The notes under the pieces are model-generated. The model saw only the letters and a program-made list of their open reading frames with translations, made no database searches and had not been told where the DNA came from. From contig JAGCEE010000046.1 of NCBI GenBank assembly GCA_017650795.1, positions 1 through 18,866 of the forward strand: DNA of 18,866 nt, in the 5' to 3' direction. Position 1 is the first letter of the stretch. Each line of letters starts with the position of its first letter. Positions 1 through 7,385 of the stretch are shown here, piece after piece. Origin of the DNA: Clostridia bacterium (lineage in GTDB: Bacteria; Bacillota; Clostridia; Christensenellales; UBA1242). A program made the position numbers and the translations under genes.

Positions 1-50
1 AAAAATATAAATATTTCTTTGTTAAAATAAAATTGTATATTATTTATGTA

Positions 51-79
51 TTGACATTTTTATTAGCATATGAGAAAAT
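51..79 (+). promoter_or_regulatory. Possible promoter of the first gene
   Basis: A perfect TTGACA (51-56) is followed after 17 nt by GAAAAT (74-79), which matches four of six bases of a sigma-A -10 box. Transcription would start near 86, just ahead of the ribosome binding site of the ATG at 100. This gives a very short leader and would exclude the in-frame ATG at 70 as a start. The -10 match is weak, so the call is tentative. Confidence 0.35.
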
Positions 80-99
80 ACAAACAAGAGGAAGAATAC

Positions 100-717
100 A
101 TGAAAAATTTAAAATTAAAATTCATTAACAAAACTTCAAATAACAGTAAAATCTTTTTTGGTAATATCTTCAATATGATTAAATGTTATATAGAAGGGGC
201 ACAAAACATTAAAGACGAAATGCTTAAGGAAAAGGCACATGAAGACGTTGATAAAAAAGTGTCAGCTTTAGTATATATGTATCCAGAACTTTTGCATATA
301 TACGAGATTAAGGGTAAAGCGTTTAATAAAAATCTTTTTACGCTGGCAGATTATTTTTGTTATTATGGTTATGATAATGCACTAAGCCATGCTCTTTATG
401 ATATTGATTCATTAAAAGTAAAAAGTATGACGGGCGACCCTGTTTTAAAATTATTCCTTAACGGAATAAATCACCGAGATATAACTCAAAAACTAGTTCC
501 ATTAAATCTCGCACTAAAAAAACATCCCGAAATTGCTTTAATAAAAGATACAGACGGCAAAAGCATTAAGGATTGGTTAATGCAGTATACTAATGATTAT
601 AAAGACAACGATTTAGTTAATAGCAAATTAGAAATTTTAAGCAATAACAAAGATGCGTTTATTAACCTTAAAAACACAATAAGCCAATTAGAAGAAGAAA
701 AAACAGCACAATTATAA
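100..717 (+). CDS. Uncharacterised cytoplasmic protein, 205 aa
   Basis: I do not recognise this protein. It is lysine- and asparagine-rich, has no signal peptide and no convincing membrane segment, and looks largely alpha-helical, ending in a charged stretch (QLEEEKTAQL). Two segments, one around YPELLHIYEIKGK and one around HPEIALIKDTDGKSIKDW, share a P-E-x-x-x-x-x-x-x-G-K pattern that faintly recalls ankyrin-like helical repeats; this is only a resemblance. The ATG at 100 is preferred because AGAGGAAG lies just upstream (87-94). An in-frame ATG at 70 would add ten residues but overlaps the putative promoter and has no good ribosome binding site. The gene stands alone, about 130 nt before the next unit, and its job cannot be read from context. 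Confidence 0.65.
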   Translation: MKNLKLKFINKTSNNSKIFFGNIFNMIKCYIEGAQNIKDEMLKEKAHEDVDKKVSALVYMYPELLHIYEIKGKAFNKNLFTLADYFCYYGYDNALSHALYDIDSLKVKSMTGDPVLKLFLNGINHRDITQKLVPLNLALKKHPEIALIKDTDGKSIKDWLMQYTNDYKDNDLVNSKLEILSNNKDAFINLKNTISQLEEEKTAQL

Positions 718-790
718 ACCTATTGCTTAATTTGTTATAATATATAATATAAGTAGTTTATGTAAATTTTTGATACTTAATTAAAAATGT

Positions 791-820
791 TTGACATTTT
801 TTAAATATAAAGGGTAAACT
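791..820 (+). promoter_or_regulatory. Candidate promoter of the secreted-protein gene
   Basis: TTGACA (791-796) is followed after 18 nt by TAAACT (815-820), four of six matches to the -10 consensus. Predicted transcription starts near 827, leaving a leader of about 24 nt that includes the AAAGGA site at 836-841. The perfect -35 box and correct position relative to the gene support it. The spacing is one base longer than ideal. Confidence 0.45.
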
Positions 821-850
821 AAACTTAATAGTAATAAAGGACATTTAACT

Positions 851-1459
851 TTGAAAAAAATTAAATTATTGTCATTGATTGCATTATTAGGGGTTTTGTT
901 CAGTGTTATGTATGCTGGTGTTTTTGCTGCTGCAAATAGCGAAAAAACAGTTTCTCTTTCTGGCTCAACCATAACCATTCCCGCAAACATTGCAAATGTT
1001 AGAGTTCAGGGATGGAAGGGAACCGATACTAGTGGCGCGGCAAATTTTGATACTAATTCTAGTTCAACATGGGCTTTGGGCAGCGATAGTTTTTTTAATT
1101 ACGATTTAAGTGCTGTAAACAATAACACTGTTCCTTCGGCAGATAAGTATTTAACTTTTAAAATAACAAATTCTGGATCCATACCACTTACTGCCAAGTT
1201 TCAAAAAACATCAAATAGTGCCTACTTAACAAGTTCTCCAGACCCAATAAAGCAAATAAGCGGTGCCACTGTTGTATCTGCCACATATCAAAATAGTTCC
1301 GGCACGGCAGTAAGTCAGGTTTCCGTTGGCGCATGTGCAGCAAATGGGACAGCTACGGTTGTCACTATTAAATTAAAAATCACACTGCATGTAGTTGTTG
1401 ATACAGACATAAGCGATGCATCATTTAGTTATAGGCTAGTGTTGTCTGATGCTAGTTAA
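851..1459 (+). CDS. Small secreted beta-rich protein, 202 aa, TTG start
   Basis: The N-terminus is a classical signal peptide: MKKIK, a hydrophobic core from about residue 6 to 25, and a likely cleavage site after VFA (residue 26) or AAA (residue 28). The mature part is rich in Ser, Thr, Asn, Ala and Val, with alternating hydrophobic residues typical of beta-sandwich extracellular domains (for example LTFKITNSGSIPLTAKF). The general look recalls TasA/camelysin-type secreted proteins, but I see no diagnostic motif and no sipW-like peptidase gene beside it, so this is only a suggestion. There is no LPxTG anchor, no lipobox cysteine after the signal and no C-terminal membrane helix, so it is probably released or assembled outside the cell. 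The start is TTG, 9 nt after AAAGGA. It is monocistronic, with its own promoter and terminator. Confidence 0.7.
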   Translation: MKKIKLLSLIALLGVLFSVMYAGVFAAANSEKTVSLSGSTITIPANIANVRVQGWKGTDTSGAANFDTNSSSTWALGSDSFFNYDLSAVNNNTVPSADKYLTFKITNSGSIPLTAKFQKTSNSAYLTSSPDPIKQISGATVVSATYQNSSGTAVSQVSVGACAANGTATVVTIKLKITLHVVVDTDISDASFSYRLVLSDAS

Positions 1460-1487
1460 TAATAACTTATTTATTATGATTATATAA

Positions 1488-1519
1488 AACTTCAAGGTAA
1501 TGCTTTGGAGTTTTTTTTT
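1488..1519 (+). terminator. Rho-independent terminator after the secreted-protein gene
   Basis: AACTTCAAGG (1488-1497) pairs with CTTTGGAGTT (1503-1512) to give a 10-bp stem with two G-U pairs around a TAATG loop, followed directly by a run of T. This closes the unit 29 nt after the stop codon and separates it from the ribosomal operon. Confidence 0.8.
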
Positions 1520-1636
1520 GTGTAAAAATATACATTCCTCAATTGTCGTTTTTTTATATATTCCAAATGGCGTAAAAAGTTTGTGTTTTTATATAAACTT
1601 TGACTTAAATTATTTGTTGATTATTTTTAAAAAAAT

Positions 1637-1669
1637 GTGTTGACAAGGGTGTTGACACTATGCTACAAT
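1637..1669 (+). promoter_or_regulatory. Main promoter of the S10 operon with duplicated -35 box
   Basis: TTGACA (1640-1645) is followed after 18 nt by TACAAT (1664-1669), five of six matches to the -10 consensus, so transcription should start near 1676. The nonamer GTGTTGACA occurs twice, at 1637-1645 and 1649-1657, giving a second perfect -35 box 12 nt downstream. The second box has only a poor -10 partner (GACTAT, 1675-1680). The duplication could be a regulator site or a second weak promoter. No other convincing promoter was seen between the terminator at 1488-1519 and rpsJ. Confidence 0.7.
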
Positions 1670-1675
1670 ACCAAG

Positions 1676-1968
1676 ACTATGCGAAGTATGGGTTGATGCG
1701 CAAGGTTACTTTGGCTAGCAAACAGTTAAAGAGAATTTGCGCGGACAAGTTCCGATTAAATCGGGGCGACCTAAGAATAAGCATTTTTATAATCTTTTCT
1801 TATTTGTTAGGAAATTGGTTATTTGTGGAGTTTAATTAGTGAAAATCTTTTCACTGCGATTTGCTCTTTTTTATTGTGCATAGGGGCGTAAACACACGGC
1901 ATAGTGTTTTACGCGAGAAAAATGATGCAAATTTCTTAGGCAAGTATAAACAAGGAGGACATTTTTTA
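1676..1968 (+). promoter_or_regulatory. Structured leader RNA of the S10 operon
   Basis: About 290 nt separate the predicted start site from rpsJ. The first part can form a three-way junction. Its closing stem is 1689-1695 with 1767-1773. The first arm is 1698-1703 with 1737-1742, then a symmetric 5x5 internal loop and 1709-1716 with 1724-1731 around the loop AGCAAAC. The second arm is 1752-1756 with 1760-1764. Further hairpins follow: 1771-1810 (CTAA and AATAAG arms), 1838-1855 (AGTGAAAATCTTTTCACT) and 1886-1914 (ten base pairs with one bulged T). The last can be enclosed by 1858-1864 with 1927-1933. A T6 run (1867-1872) lies 11 nt after the 1838-1855 hairpin, so an attenuator is conceivable. 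S10 operon leaders are known targets of L4 feedback in gamma-proteobacteria; a similar role here is inference. Confidence 0.6.
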
Positions 1969-2280
1969 ATGGCAACAAAACAAAAAATCAGAATCAAAGT
2001 AAAATCTTACGACCATGTTCTTTTGGATAGTGCGGTAGAAAAAATAATTCGCACAGCAGAAAAGAATGGTGCAAAGGTGGTTGGTCCTATCGCACTTCCT
2101 ACAAGAAAGGAAGTTGTCACAGTTATCCGTTCACCACACAAGCACAAAGATAGTCGTGAACAATTTGAATCTAGAACTCACCAAAGAATGATTGATATTT
2201 ATCCAACCTCTTCAAAAGCAATAGATTCATTTGAAAAATTAGATTTACCAGCTGGTGTTGATATCAACATCAAATTATAA
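1969..2280 (+). CDS. rpsJ: Ribosomal protein S10 / NusE, 103 aa
   Basis: S10 binds 16S rRNA in the head of the 30S subunit and, with NusB, serves as NusE in rRNA transcription antitermination. The sequence is canonical: [16 protein letters not shown] at the start, then [19 protein letters not shown], the [14 protein letters not shown] loop and a C-terminus ending in VDINIKL. Its length matches the family (about 102). The start is set by AAGGAGG at 1952-1958, ten bases before the ATG. The frame stays open upstream to 1861, but that extension is not S10-like and lies in the leader. It is the first gene of the operon, so leader-based control would act on everything downstream. Confidence 0.98.
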   Translation: MATKQKIRIKVKSYDHVLLDSAVEKIIRTAEKNGAKVVGPIALPTRKEVVTVIRSPHKHKDSREQFESRTHQRMIDIYPTSSKAIDSFEKLDLPAGVDINIKL

Positions 2281-2305
2281 TCAAACTAAAAGGAAGGAGA
2301 AGTAA

Positions 2306-2938
2306 ATGAAAAAAGCAATAATTGGTAAAAAACTTGGAATGACTCAAATCTTCACTACCGATGGTTTGGTTGTTCCGGTTACGGTTGTTGAAGCTGGCCC
2401 ATGTCCAGTCGTTCAAAAGAAAACCGAAGAAAAAGAAGGCTACAATAGTGTGGTTGTTGCTTTCGAAGAACAAAAAGAGAGCCGTATAAACAAGGCTCAA
2501 TTAGGAGCATTTAAAAAAGCAAATGTTTCTGCACACAGAATTTTAAGAGAACTTAAACTTGATAATGCCAGAGAGTTTGAGATTGGAAAACCTATCACAT
2601 GCGATATTTTTGAAGAAGGAGACAAGGTTGACGTGACTGGTCTTACTCGTGGTAGAGGATTTACTGGTGTAATTCAAAGATGGAATCAACACAGACTACG
2701 TATGACCCACGGTGTATCACTTGTTCATAGAGAAGTTGGTTCAATGGGTGCAAACTCAACACCATCAAGAGTATTCAAAAACAAGCATATGCCAGGTCGT
2801 TATGGCCATGAGCAAGTAACAATTCAAAATCTAGAAATTGTTAAAGTCGATACTGCTCGAAACATTCTTTTAATTAAAGGTTGCCTTCCAGGTCCAAGAG
2901 GAACTATCGTAACCGTAAAAGAATCGGTTAAAGCCTAA
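2306..2938 (+). CDS. rplC: Ribosomal protein L3, 210 aa
   Basis: L3 is an early assembly protein of the 50S subunit that contacts 23S rRNA domain VI and reaches the peptidyl transferase centre through an extended loop. The family start AIIGKKLGMTQIF is clear, followed by VTVVEAGPCPVVQ and the loop segment GVSLVHREVGSMGANSTP with PGRYGHEQVT behind it. The position of the glutamine that is methylated in E. coli L3 is serine here, in the stretch GANSTPSR. Length is normal. AAGGAG stands six bases upstream of the ATG. It follows rpsJ by 25 nt. Confidence 0.98.
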   Translation: MKKAIIGKKLGMTQIFTTDGLVVPVTVVEAGPCPVVQKKTEEKEGYNSVVVAFEEQKESRINKAQLGAFKKANVSAHRILRELKLDNAREFEIGKPITCDIFEEGDKVDVTGLTRGRGFTGVIQRWNQHRLRMTHGVSLVHREVGSMGANSTPSRVFKNKHMPGRYGHEQVTIQNLEIVKVDTARNILLIKGCLPGPRGTIVTVKESVKA

Positions 2939-2956
2939 GTTAAAGAGGTGTAGTAG

Positions 2957-3580
2957 ATGAAAGCAAAAGTTTATAACATGCAAAATGAAGAGGTTAAGCA
3001 AATAACCTTGGCAGACGAAGTGTTCGCTGTACCTTATAACGAGGCGCTTATCCACGAAGTAATCGTTGCTCAGGATGCAAACCTTAGACAAGGAACAAAA
3101 AGCGCACTTACTCGTAGTGAAGTAAGAGGTCATGCAAAAAAACCTTGGAAGCAAAAACATACCGGTCATGCAAGACAGGGTTCAACCAAGGGTCCACAAT
3201 TTGTTGGCGGTGGTGTAGTATTTGCTCCAAAACCAAGAGATTTCTCTAAAAAGGTTAATAAGTTTGCAAGACGTGGCGCGTTTGTATCCGCTCTTAGCCA
3301 AAAATTAGCTCAAAAAGAAATAACCATATTAGATGAGTTTAAACTAGAAAATGTAAAAACAAAAGAAGTTCAAAATTTCTTAGATACATTTAAGTTTGAT
3401 AAAACTGTATGCTTGGTTCTTGCAAATAAGGACGAATCAGCACTTAGAGCTTCAAACAACATTGAAAAAATGAGTGTGACAACTGCAAGTCTTTTAAATG
3501 TAAGCGATATTGTTAAAAACAAACAAGTTGTTTTAACTTTGGACGCTGTAAAATCTATCGAGGAGGCTTACAAAGAATAA
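2957..3580 (+). CDS. rplD: Ribosomal protein L4, 207 aa
   Basis: L4 binds 23S rRNA domain I and lines the polypeptide exit tunnel with a long internal loop; in E. coli it also represses its own S10 operon. The loop lies at about residues 45-95 and includes [15 protein letters not shown] and [11 protein letters not shown]. Compared with the usual KGTGRAR core, residues 68 and 71 are both histidine (KHTGHAR), which puts two His near the tunnel constriction. The globular part has normal length. The ribosome binding site is AGAGGTG at 2944-2950. The stop overlaps the rplW start by one base, suggesting translational coupling. Confidence 0.98.
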   Translation: MKAKVYNMQNEEVKQITLADEVFAVPYNEALIHEVIVAQDANLRQGTKSALTRSEVRGHAKKPWKQKHTGHARQGSTKGPQFVGGGVVFAPKPRDFSKKVNKFARRGAFVSALSQKLAQKEITILDEFKLENVKTKEVQNFLDTFKFDKTVCLVLANKDESALRASNNIEKMSVTTASLLNVSDIVKNKQVVLTLDAVKSIEEAYKE

Positions 3581-3882
3581 TGAAAGCACATGACATAATA
3601 ATAAAACCTATTTTAACTGAAAAAAGTTATAAAGGAATTGCAAACAAGGTTTATACCTTTAAAGTTGCAAAAGATGCAAATAAAGTAGAAATAAGAAAAG
3701 CCGTAGAAGAAATCTTTGGTGTTAATGTTGAAAAAGTAAACACAATCAACGTTAAAGGAAAAGAAAAAGCACAAAACACAAAACAAGGAAGAACGGTTGG
3801 CAAAACAAGTGATTACAAAAAAGCAATAGTAACACTTACAAAAGAAAGCAAAACAATCGCATTCTTTGATAGCTTAAAGTAA
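3580..3882 (+). CDS. rplW: Ribosomal protein L23, 100 aa
   Basis: L23 sits at the rim of the exit tunnel and is the docking point for trigger factor and the signal recognition particle. The sequence shows the family hallmarks: [12 protein letters not shown] near the start, [19 protein letters not shown], and the [11 protein letters not shown] segment. The length is typical of Bacillota (about 95-100). The start ATG overlaps the rplD stop (TAATG), with GAGGAGG inside the end of rplD serving as the ribosome binding site. Confidence 0.98.
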   Translation: MKAHDIIIKPILTEKSYKGIANKVYTFKVAKDANKVEIRKAVEEIFGVNVEKVNTINVKGKEKAQNTKQGRTVGKTSDYKKAIVTLTKESKTIAFFDSLK

Positions 3883-3897
3883 AAGGAGTAATTAGTT

Positions 3898-4722
3898 ATG
3901 GTAAGAAATAGAAAACCTACATCTGCCGGTTCAAGAGCATATTCTAGTGCGTCTTTCGAAGAAGTGACTAAATCTACTCCCGAAAAATCACTTATAGTAT
4001 CTCTAAAAAAGAATGCTGGTAGAAATTTCCAAGGAAAAATCACCACAAGACATAAAGGTGGCGGAAACAGAAGGAAATATAGAATTATAGATTTTAAAAG
4101 AAATAAAGATGGTATACCTGCAAAAGTTGCAAGCATCGAGTACGACCCAAATAGGTCAGCATACATTGCATTACTTAACTACCTAGACGGCGAAAAGAGA
4201 TATATCTTGGCACCTCTTGGTTTAAATGTTGGTGATACAGTTATGAGTGGAAATGATGCCGAGATTAAAGTTGGTAATACACTTCCATTAGAGATGATTC
4301 CAGTTGGTACTGTTGTTCATAATGTTGAATTAGACATGGGCAAAGGTGGAAAGATTGGAAGATCTGCTGGTATGGAAATAAGCCTTATGGCAAAAGAGGG
4401 CAAATATGCAACTCTAAGACTTCCAAGTGGAGAAATGAGAAAAGTGCTTCTTGGTTGTAGAGCAACCATCGGTACAGTTGGTAATACAGACCACGAACTT
4501 GTATCGCTTGGAAAAGCAGGAAGAAAACGTCACATGGGCGTAAGACCAAGTGTTCGTGGTGTTGTAATGAATCCTAACGATCACCCACACGGCGGTGGTG
4601 AGGGTAAGTCGCCAGTTGGTATGGCTTCACCAGTCACACCTTGGGGCAAACCTGCTCTTGGCTTAAAGACAAGAAAGAAAAATAAAGCATCTAACAAGTT
4701 AATTGTTAAGAGGGCTAAATAA
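3898..4722 (+). CDS. rplB: Ribosomal protein L2, 274 aa
   Basis: L2 is one of the largest 50S proteins; it binds 23S rRNA near the peptidyl transferase centre and helps subunit joining. An OB-like N-terminal domain ([16 protein letters not shown], about residues 48-63) is followed by the SH3-like domain and the highly conserved [15 protein letters not shown] at about 225-239. That stretch contains His229, the histidine implicated in activity in E. coli. The arginine- and lysine-rich tail is intact. Length matches the family. AAGGAG precedes the start, 15 nt after rplW. Confidence 0.98.
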   Translation: MVRNRKPTSAGSRAYSSASFEEVTKSTPEKSLIVSLKKNAGRNFQGKITTRHKGGGNRRKYRIIDFKRNKDGIPAKVASIEYDPNRSAYIALLNYLDGEKRYILAPLGLNVGDTVMSGNDAEIKVGNTLPLEMIPVGTVVHNVELDMGKGGKIGRSAGMEISLMAKEGKYATLRLPSGEMRKVLLGCRATIGTVGNTDHELVSLGKAGRKRHMGVRPSVRGVVMNPNDHPHGGGEGKSPVGMASPVTPWGKPALGLKTRKKNKASNKLIVKRAK

Positions 4723-4737
4723 GGAGAACGGTGAGTT

Positions 4738-5028
4738 ATGAGTAGAAGTTTAAAGAAAAAACCATATGTATTTCCAAAACTCTTAAAAAGAGTAGAAGAG
4801 ATGAACCAGACCGGTAATAAAAAACCTATCAAAACTTGGTCTCGTTCTTCTGTAATATATCCTGAATTTGTTGGATTTACTTTTGCTGTTCACAACGGCA
4901 AAAAGCACATTCCAGTTTATTGTACATCAGAAATGGTTGGACATAAACTTGGTGAATTCGCTCCAACAAGAACCTTTAAGGGTCATGCAGGTCAAAAGTC
5001 GACAACAACAACTAAGGCTGCAAAGTAA
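4738..5028 (+). CDS. rpsS: Ribosomal protein S19, 96 aa
   Basis: S19 forms a complex with S13 in the 30S head, close to the A-site tRNA and the bridge to L5. It carries the family start [10 protein letters not shown], then [29 protein letters not shown] and the [23 protein letters not shown] signature. Length is normal. The start has AAGGAGAAC just upstream and lies 15 nt after rplB. The tail is short and rich in Thr and Lys. Confidence 0.98.
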   Translation: MSRSLKKKPYVFPKLLKRVEEMNQTGNKKPIKTWSRSSVIYPEFVGFTFAVHNGKKHIPVYCTSEMVGHKLGEFAPTRTFKGHAGQKSTTTTKAAK

Positions 5029-5038
5029 GGGGTGACGT

Positions 5039-5428
5039 ATGGCAAAAAGAATTAGAGAAAAAGCAATAAAAAGAGCAGAAAATGCTGATGCAAGAGCTTA
5101 TGCTATTGTTAAATATGTTAGAATGAGCCCATCAAAAGTTAGGATAACTCTAGATACAATCAGAGGTAAAAAAGTAGATGAGGCAATAGCAATCCTTTCT
5201 AACCAAACAACAGCGGCTGCTGAGGTTTGCTTAAAATTGGTAAAAAGTGCCGTAGCAAACGCAGAAAACAATAAAGGATTATCAAGAGATGAACTTATTG
5301 TTGATGAATGCTATGTTTGCCCAGGTCCAACATTAAAGCGCTTGGACATTAGAGCAAGAGGCAGAGCTAATAGATTACTAAAAAGAACTTGTCACATAAC
5401 AGTTTATGTTGACACAGTTAAGGCGTAA
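5039..5428 (+). CDS. rplV: Ribosomal protein L22, 129 aa
   Basis: L22 contacts all 23S rRNA domains, and its beta-hairpin lines the exit tunnel opposite L4. The core starts at about residue 20 (AYAIVKYVRMSPSKVRI). It continues with GKKVDEAIAIL and ends with the hairpin CYVCPGPTLKRLDIRARGRA and the VYVDTV strand. A basic N-terminal extension of about 18 residues (AKRIREKAIKRAE) makes it somewhat longer than the 110-115 residues common in the family; such tails vary. The ribosome binding site is AAGGGGTGA. Confidence 0.97.
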   Translation: MAKRIREKAIKRAENADARAYAIVKYVRMSPSKVRITLDTIRGKKVDEAIAILSNQTTAAAEVCLKLVKSAVANAENNKGLSRDELIVDECYVCPGPTLKRLDIRARGRANRLLKRTCHITVYVDTVKA

Positions 5429-5439
5429 GGAGGCAAAGT

Positions 5440-6120
5440 ATGGGACAAAAAGTTAGTCCAATTGGAATGAGAATTGGTATAAATAAACCTTGGGATTCTA
5501 CTTGGTTTGCTAGCAAAGAAGACTTTGCTAAATTCCTTAAAGAAGATAATGATATTAGAACCTTTTTTAATAAAAAGTATTCTCAGGGAGCTATTTCTAA
5601 GGTTGTAATAGAAAGAACAAAAGAAAGATTAGTAGTTAATGTTTACACTGGTCGTCCAGCCGTTTTAATCGGCGTTAAGGGTGCAAATGTTGAAACAATC
5701 AAAAAGCAATTAGCAAAGATTGTTGGACCAACTAAAAACTTGGTTGTAAACATTAAAGAAGTTAAAAAAGTAGACCTAGACGCACAATTAGTTGCAGAGA
5801 GCGTAGCACAGCAACTAGAAAAGCGTGTGACATTCCGTAGAGCATTAAAGCAAGCAATCCAAAAGGTTATGCGTGCTGGTGCAAAGGGATGTAAAGTACA
5901 GGTAAGCGGGGTTGTTGATGGTGCAAACACCATTGCAAGAACCGAAAAATACATGGAAGGTTCACTTCCACTTCAAACAATAAGAGCCGATATTGACTAT
6001 GGTACAACGGCAGCATACACAAACTACGGTAAGCTTGGTGTAAAATGCTGGATATACAAAGGCGATATATTAGGCAAAGCAGAACAGACAAAGGAGGAAA
6101 AGCCAGATGTTAATGCCTAA
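5440..6120 (+). CDS. rpsC: Ribosomal protein S3, 226 aa
   Basis: S3 lies at the mRNA entry channel of the 30S subunit and contributes to mRNA unwinding. It starts with the canonical [13 protein letters not shown]. The N-terminal KH type II domain has its GxxG loop as GVKG at residues 78-81. The C-terminal domain begins around [16 protein letters not shown] and includes [21 protein letters not shown]. Length is typical. It is preceded by TAAGGAGG. The last 14 nt overlap the start of rplP. Confidence 0.98.
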   Translation: MGQKVSPIGMRIGINKPWDSTWFASKEDFAKFLKEDNDIRTFFNKKYSQGAISKVVIERTKERLVVNVYTGRPAVLIGVKGANVETIKKQLAKIVGPTKNLVVNIKEVKKVDLDAQLVAESVAQQLEKRVTFRRALKQAIQKVMRAGAKGCKVQVSGVVDGANTIARTEKYMEGSLPLQTIRADIDYGTTAAYTNYGKLGVKCWIYKGDILGKAEQTKEEKPDVNA

Positions 6121-6535
6121 AAGAGTAAAAAGAAGACGTGTACAACGTGGTCGTATGAAAGGCATTGCAACTAGAGGAAACAAAATCGCTTATGGCGAAT
6201 TTGGTCTTGTGGCATTAGAGCCTTGTCAAATTAAATCAAATCAAATAGAAGCAGCCCGTGTTGCACTTACAAGATACATTAAACGTGGCGGTCAAGTTTG
6301 GATAGATATATTCCCAGACACACCAGTCACTAAAAAACCAGCCGAAACTCGTATGGGTTCAGGTAAAGGTTCTCCAGAATTCTGGGTAGCAAAAGTTAAA
6401 CCAGGCAGAGTATTATTTGAAATAGCAGGCGTTTCTGAGGAAATTGCTCGTGAATCACTTAGACTTGCTGGTCATAAACTTCCTTGCAAAGTAAAATTTG
6501 TTAAAAAGGCAGATTTAGAGGGAGGTGCTGAATAA
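6107..6535 (+). CDS. rplP: Ribosomal protein L16, 142 aa
   Basis: L16 binds 23S rRNA between the A-site finger and the peptidyl transferase region and positions the tRNA elbow. The start at 6107 gives [19 protein letters not shown], matching the family's ML(L/M)PKR beginning, so it is preferred over the ATG two codons later. Conserved blocks [23 protein letters not shown], in two parts, and [20 protein letters not shown] are intact. The ribosome binding site AAAGGAGG lies within rpsC, and the genes overlap by 14 nt. Its own stop overlaps the rpmC start by one base. Confidence 0.98.
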   Translation: MLMPKRVKRRRVQRGRMKGIATRGNKIAYGEFGLVALEPCQIKSNQIEAARVALTRYIKRGGQVWIDIFPDTPVTKKPAETRMGSGKGSPEFWVAKVKPGRVLFEIAGVSEEIARESLRLAGHKLPCKVKFVKKADLEGGAE

Positions 6536-6723
6536 TGAAAGTAGCAGAAATCAGATCACTTAGTGATGAAGAATTAAATGCAAAGCTAAAAGAGTTAAAA
6601 TCAGAATTATTCAACCTTCGCTTTGCACAAGCAACTGGTAGTTTAACAAACCCAATGCAACTTCATAACATTAAAAAAGATATTGCAAAAATAAACACAA
6701 TATTAAGAGAAAGGAGGGTGTAA
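6535..6723 (+). CDS. rpmC: Ribosomal protein L29, 62 aa
   Basis: L29 is a small two-helix protein near the exit tunnel, next to L23. The sequence follows the family from KVAEIRSLSDEELNAKL through ELFNLRFAQATGSL to the terminal INTILRERR. Length is normal. The start codon overlaps the rplP stop (TAATG), with GGAGGTG eight bases upstream, implying translational coupling. Confidence 0.97.
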   Translation: MKVAEIRSLSDEELNAKLKELKSELFNLRFAQATGSLTNPMQLHNIKKDIAKINTILRERRV

Positions 6724-6726
6724 TAT

Positions 6727-6993
6727 ATGGAAAACTTAGAAAGAAACAACCGCCCAACAAGACAAGGTATTGTTATTGGTGCAGGAAAAATGAACAAGAC
6801 TGTTGTTGTAGCAATAGTTGAAAATGTAAAACACCCATTGTACAAAAAAGTCGTAAAAAGAACAACAAAGTTTAAGGCACACGATGAGGAAAATGTTTGT
6901 GGACTTGGTGACACCGTAGAAATTATGGAAACTCGCCATATGTCTAAGGACAAATACTACAGAGTTGTCAGAGTTGTTGAGAAGGCTAAGTAG
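6727..6993 (+). CDS. rpsQ: Ribosomal protein S17, 88 aa
   Basis: S17 is a primary 16S rRNA binding protein with an OB fold, needed early in 30S assembly. It has the signature [17 protein letters not shown], then [19 protein letters not shown] and [20 protein letters not shown]. Length and order of blocks are normal. AAGGAGGGTG precedes the start, and only 3 nt separate it from rpmC. In many bacteria this marks the end of the S10 unit, but here no terminator or promoter separates it from rplN. Confidence 0.98.
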   Translation: MENLERNNRPTRQGIVIGAGKMNKTVVVAIVENVKHPLYKKVVKRTTKFKAHDEENVCGLGDTVEIMETRHMSKDKYYRVVRVVEKAK

Positions 6994-7001
6994 GAGGAAT
7001 T

Positions 7002-7370
7002 ATGGTACAACCACAAACTAGACTTAAAGTGGCTGACAACACCGGTGCAAAAGTTATTGGATGCATCAGAGTGCTTGGTGGCTCATTTAGAAGAAGTGGT
7101 AATATCGGTGATGTTATTATCGCATCTGTAAAATCTGCTATCCCTGGTGGTAGTGTTAAAAAAGGTGATGTTGTTAAAGCTGTTATAGTTAGAACTGCAA
7201 AAGGCCTTCAAAGACCAGATGGTTCTTGTATTAGATTTGACGACAATGCCGCAGTAATCATTGATGAACAAGGTCAACCAAAAGGTACTCGTATCTTTGG
7301 ACCTATCGCTAGAGAACTTCGTGATAAGGGCTATATGAAGATTATTTCACTTGCCCCAGAAGTTATATAA
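7002..7370 (+). CDS. rplN: Ribosomal protein L14, 122 aa
   Basis: L14 lies on the interface side of the 50S subunit and forms a bridge with 16S rRNA; it is also the docking site of the silencing factor RsfS. The protein has the highly conserved [54 protein letters not shown] and [18 protein letters not shown] blocks, and the standard 122-residue length. TAGGAGGAATT precedes the start, which lies 8 nt after rpsQ. Confidence 0.98.
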   Translation: MVQPQTRLKVADNTGAKVIGCIRVLGGSFRRSGNIGDVIIASVKSAIPGGSVKKGDVVKAVIVRTAKGLQRPDGSCIRFDDNAAVIIDEQGQPKGTRIFGPIARELRDKGYMKIISLAPEVI

Positions 7371-7385
7371 TAAAGGAGAATTAAA

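Noticed and set aside
723..748. Promoter-like TTGCTT with TATAAT downstream of the first gene
   Set aside because: Spacing between the boxes (14 nt or less) is outside the usable range; the region is simply AT-rich, and a better promoter lies at 791-820.
1576..1601. Inverted repeat AAAGTTT/AAACTTT upstream of the S10 promoter
   Set aside because: A 7-bp AT-rich stem with a 12-nt loop is expected by chance in this composition.
1838..1872. Intrinsic terminator in the S10 leader
   Set aside because: Eleven bases, including GC, separate the hairpin from the T run, so it is not canonical; kept only as a possible attenuator.
1861..1968. Open frame upstream of and in frame with rpsJ, giving a 36-residue N-terminal extension
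   Set aside because: It has no ribosome binding site, does not resemble S10, and lies in the structured leader; AAGGAGG directly precedes the ATG at 1969.
3813..4166. Antisense open frame of 117 codons across rplW and rplB, and similar antisense frames elsewhere
   Set aside because: They mirror highly conserved coding sequence, have no ribosome binding site or promoter, and follow from codon bias of the sense gene.
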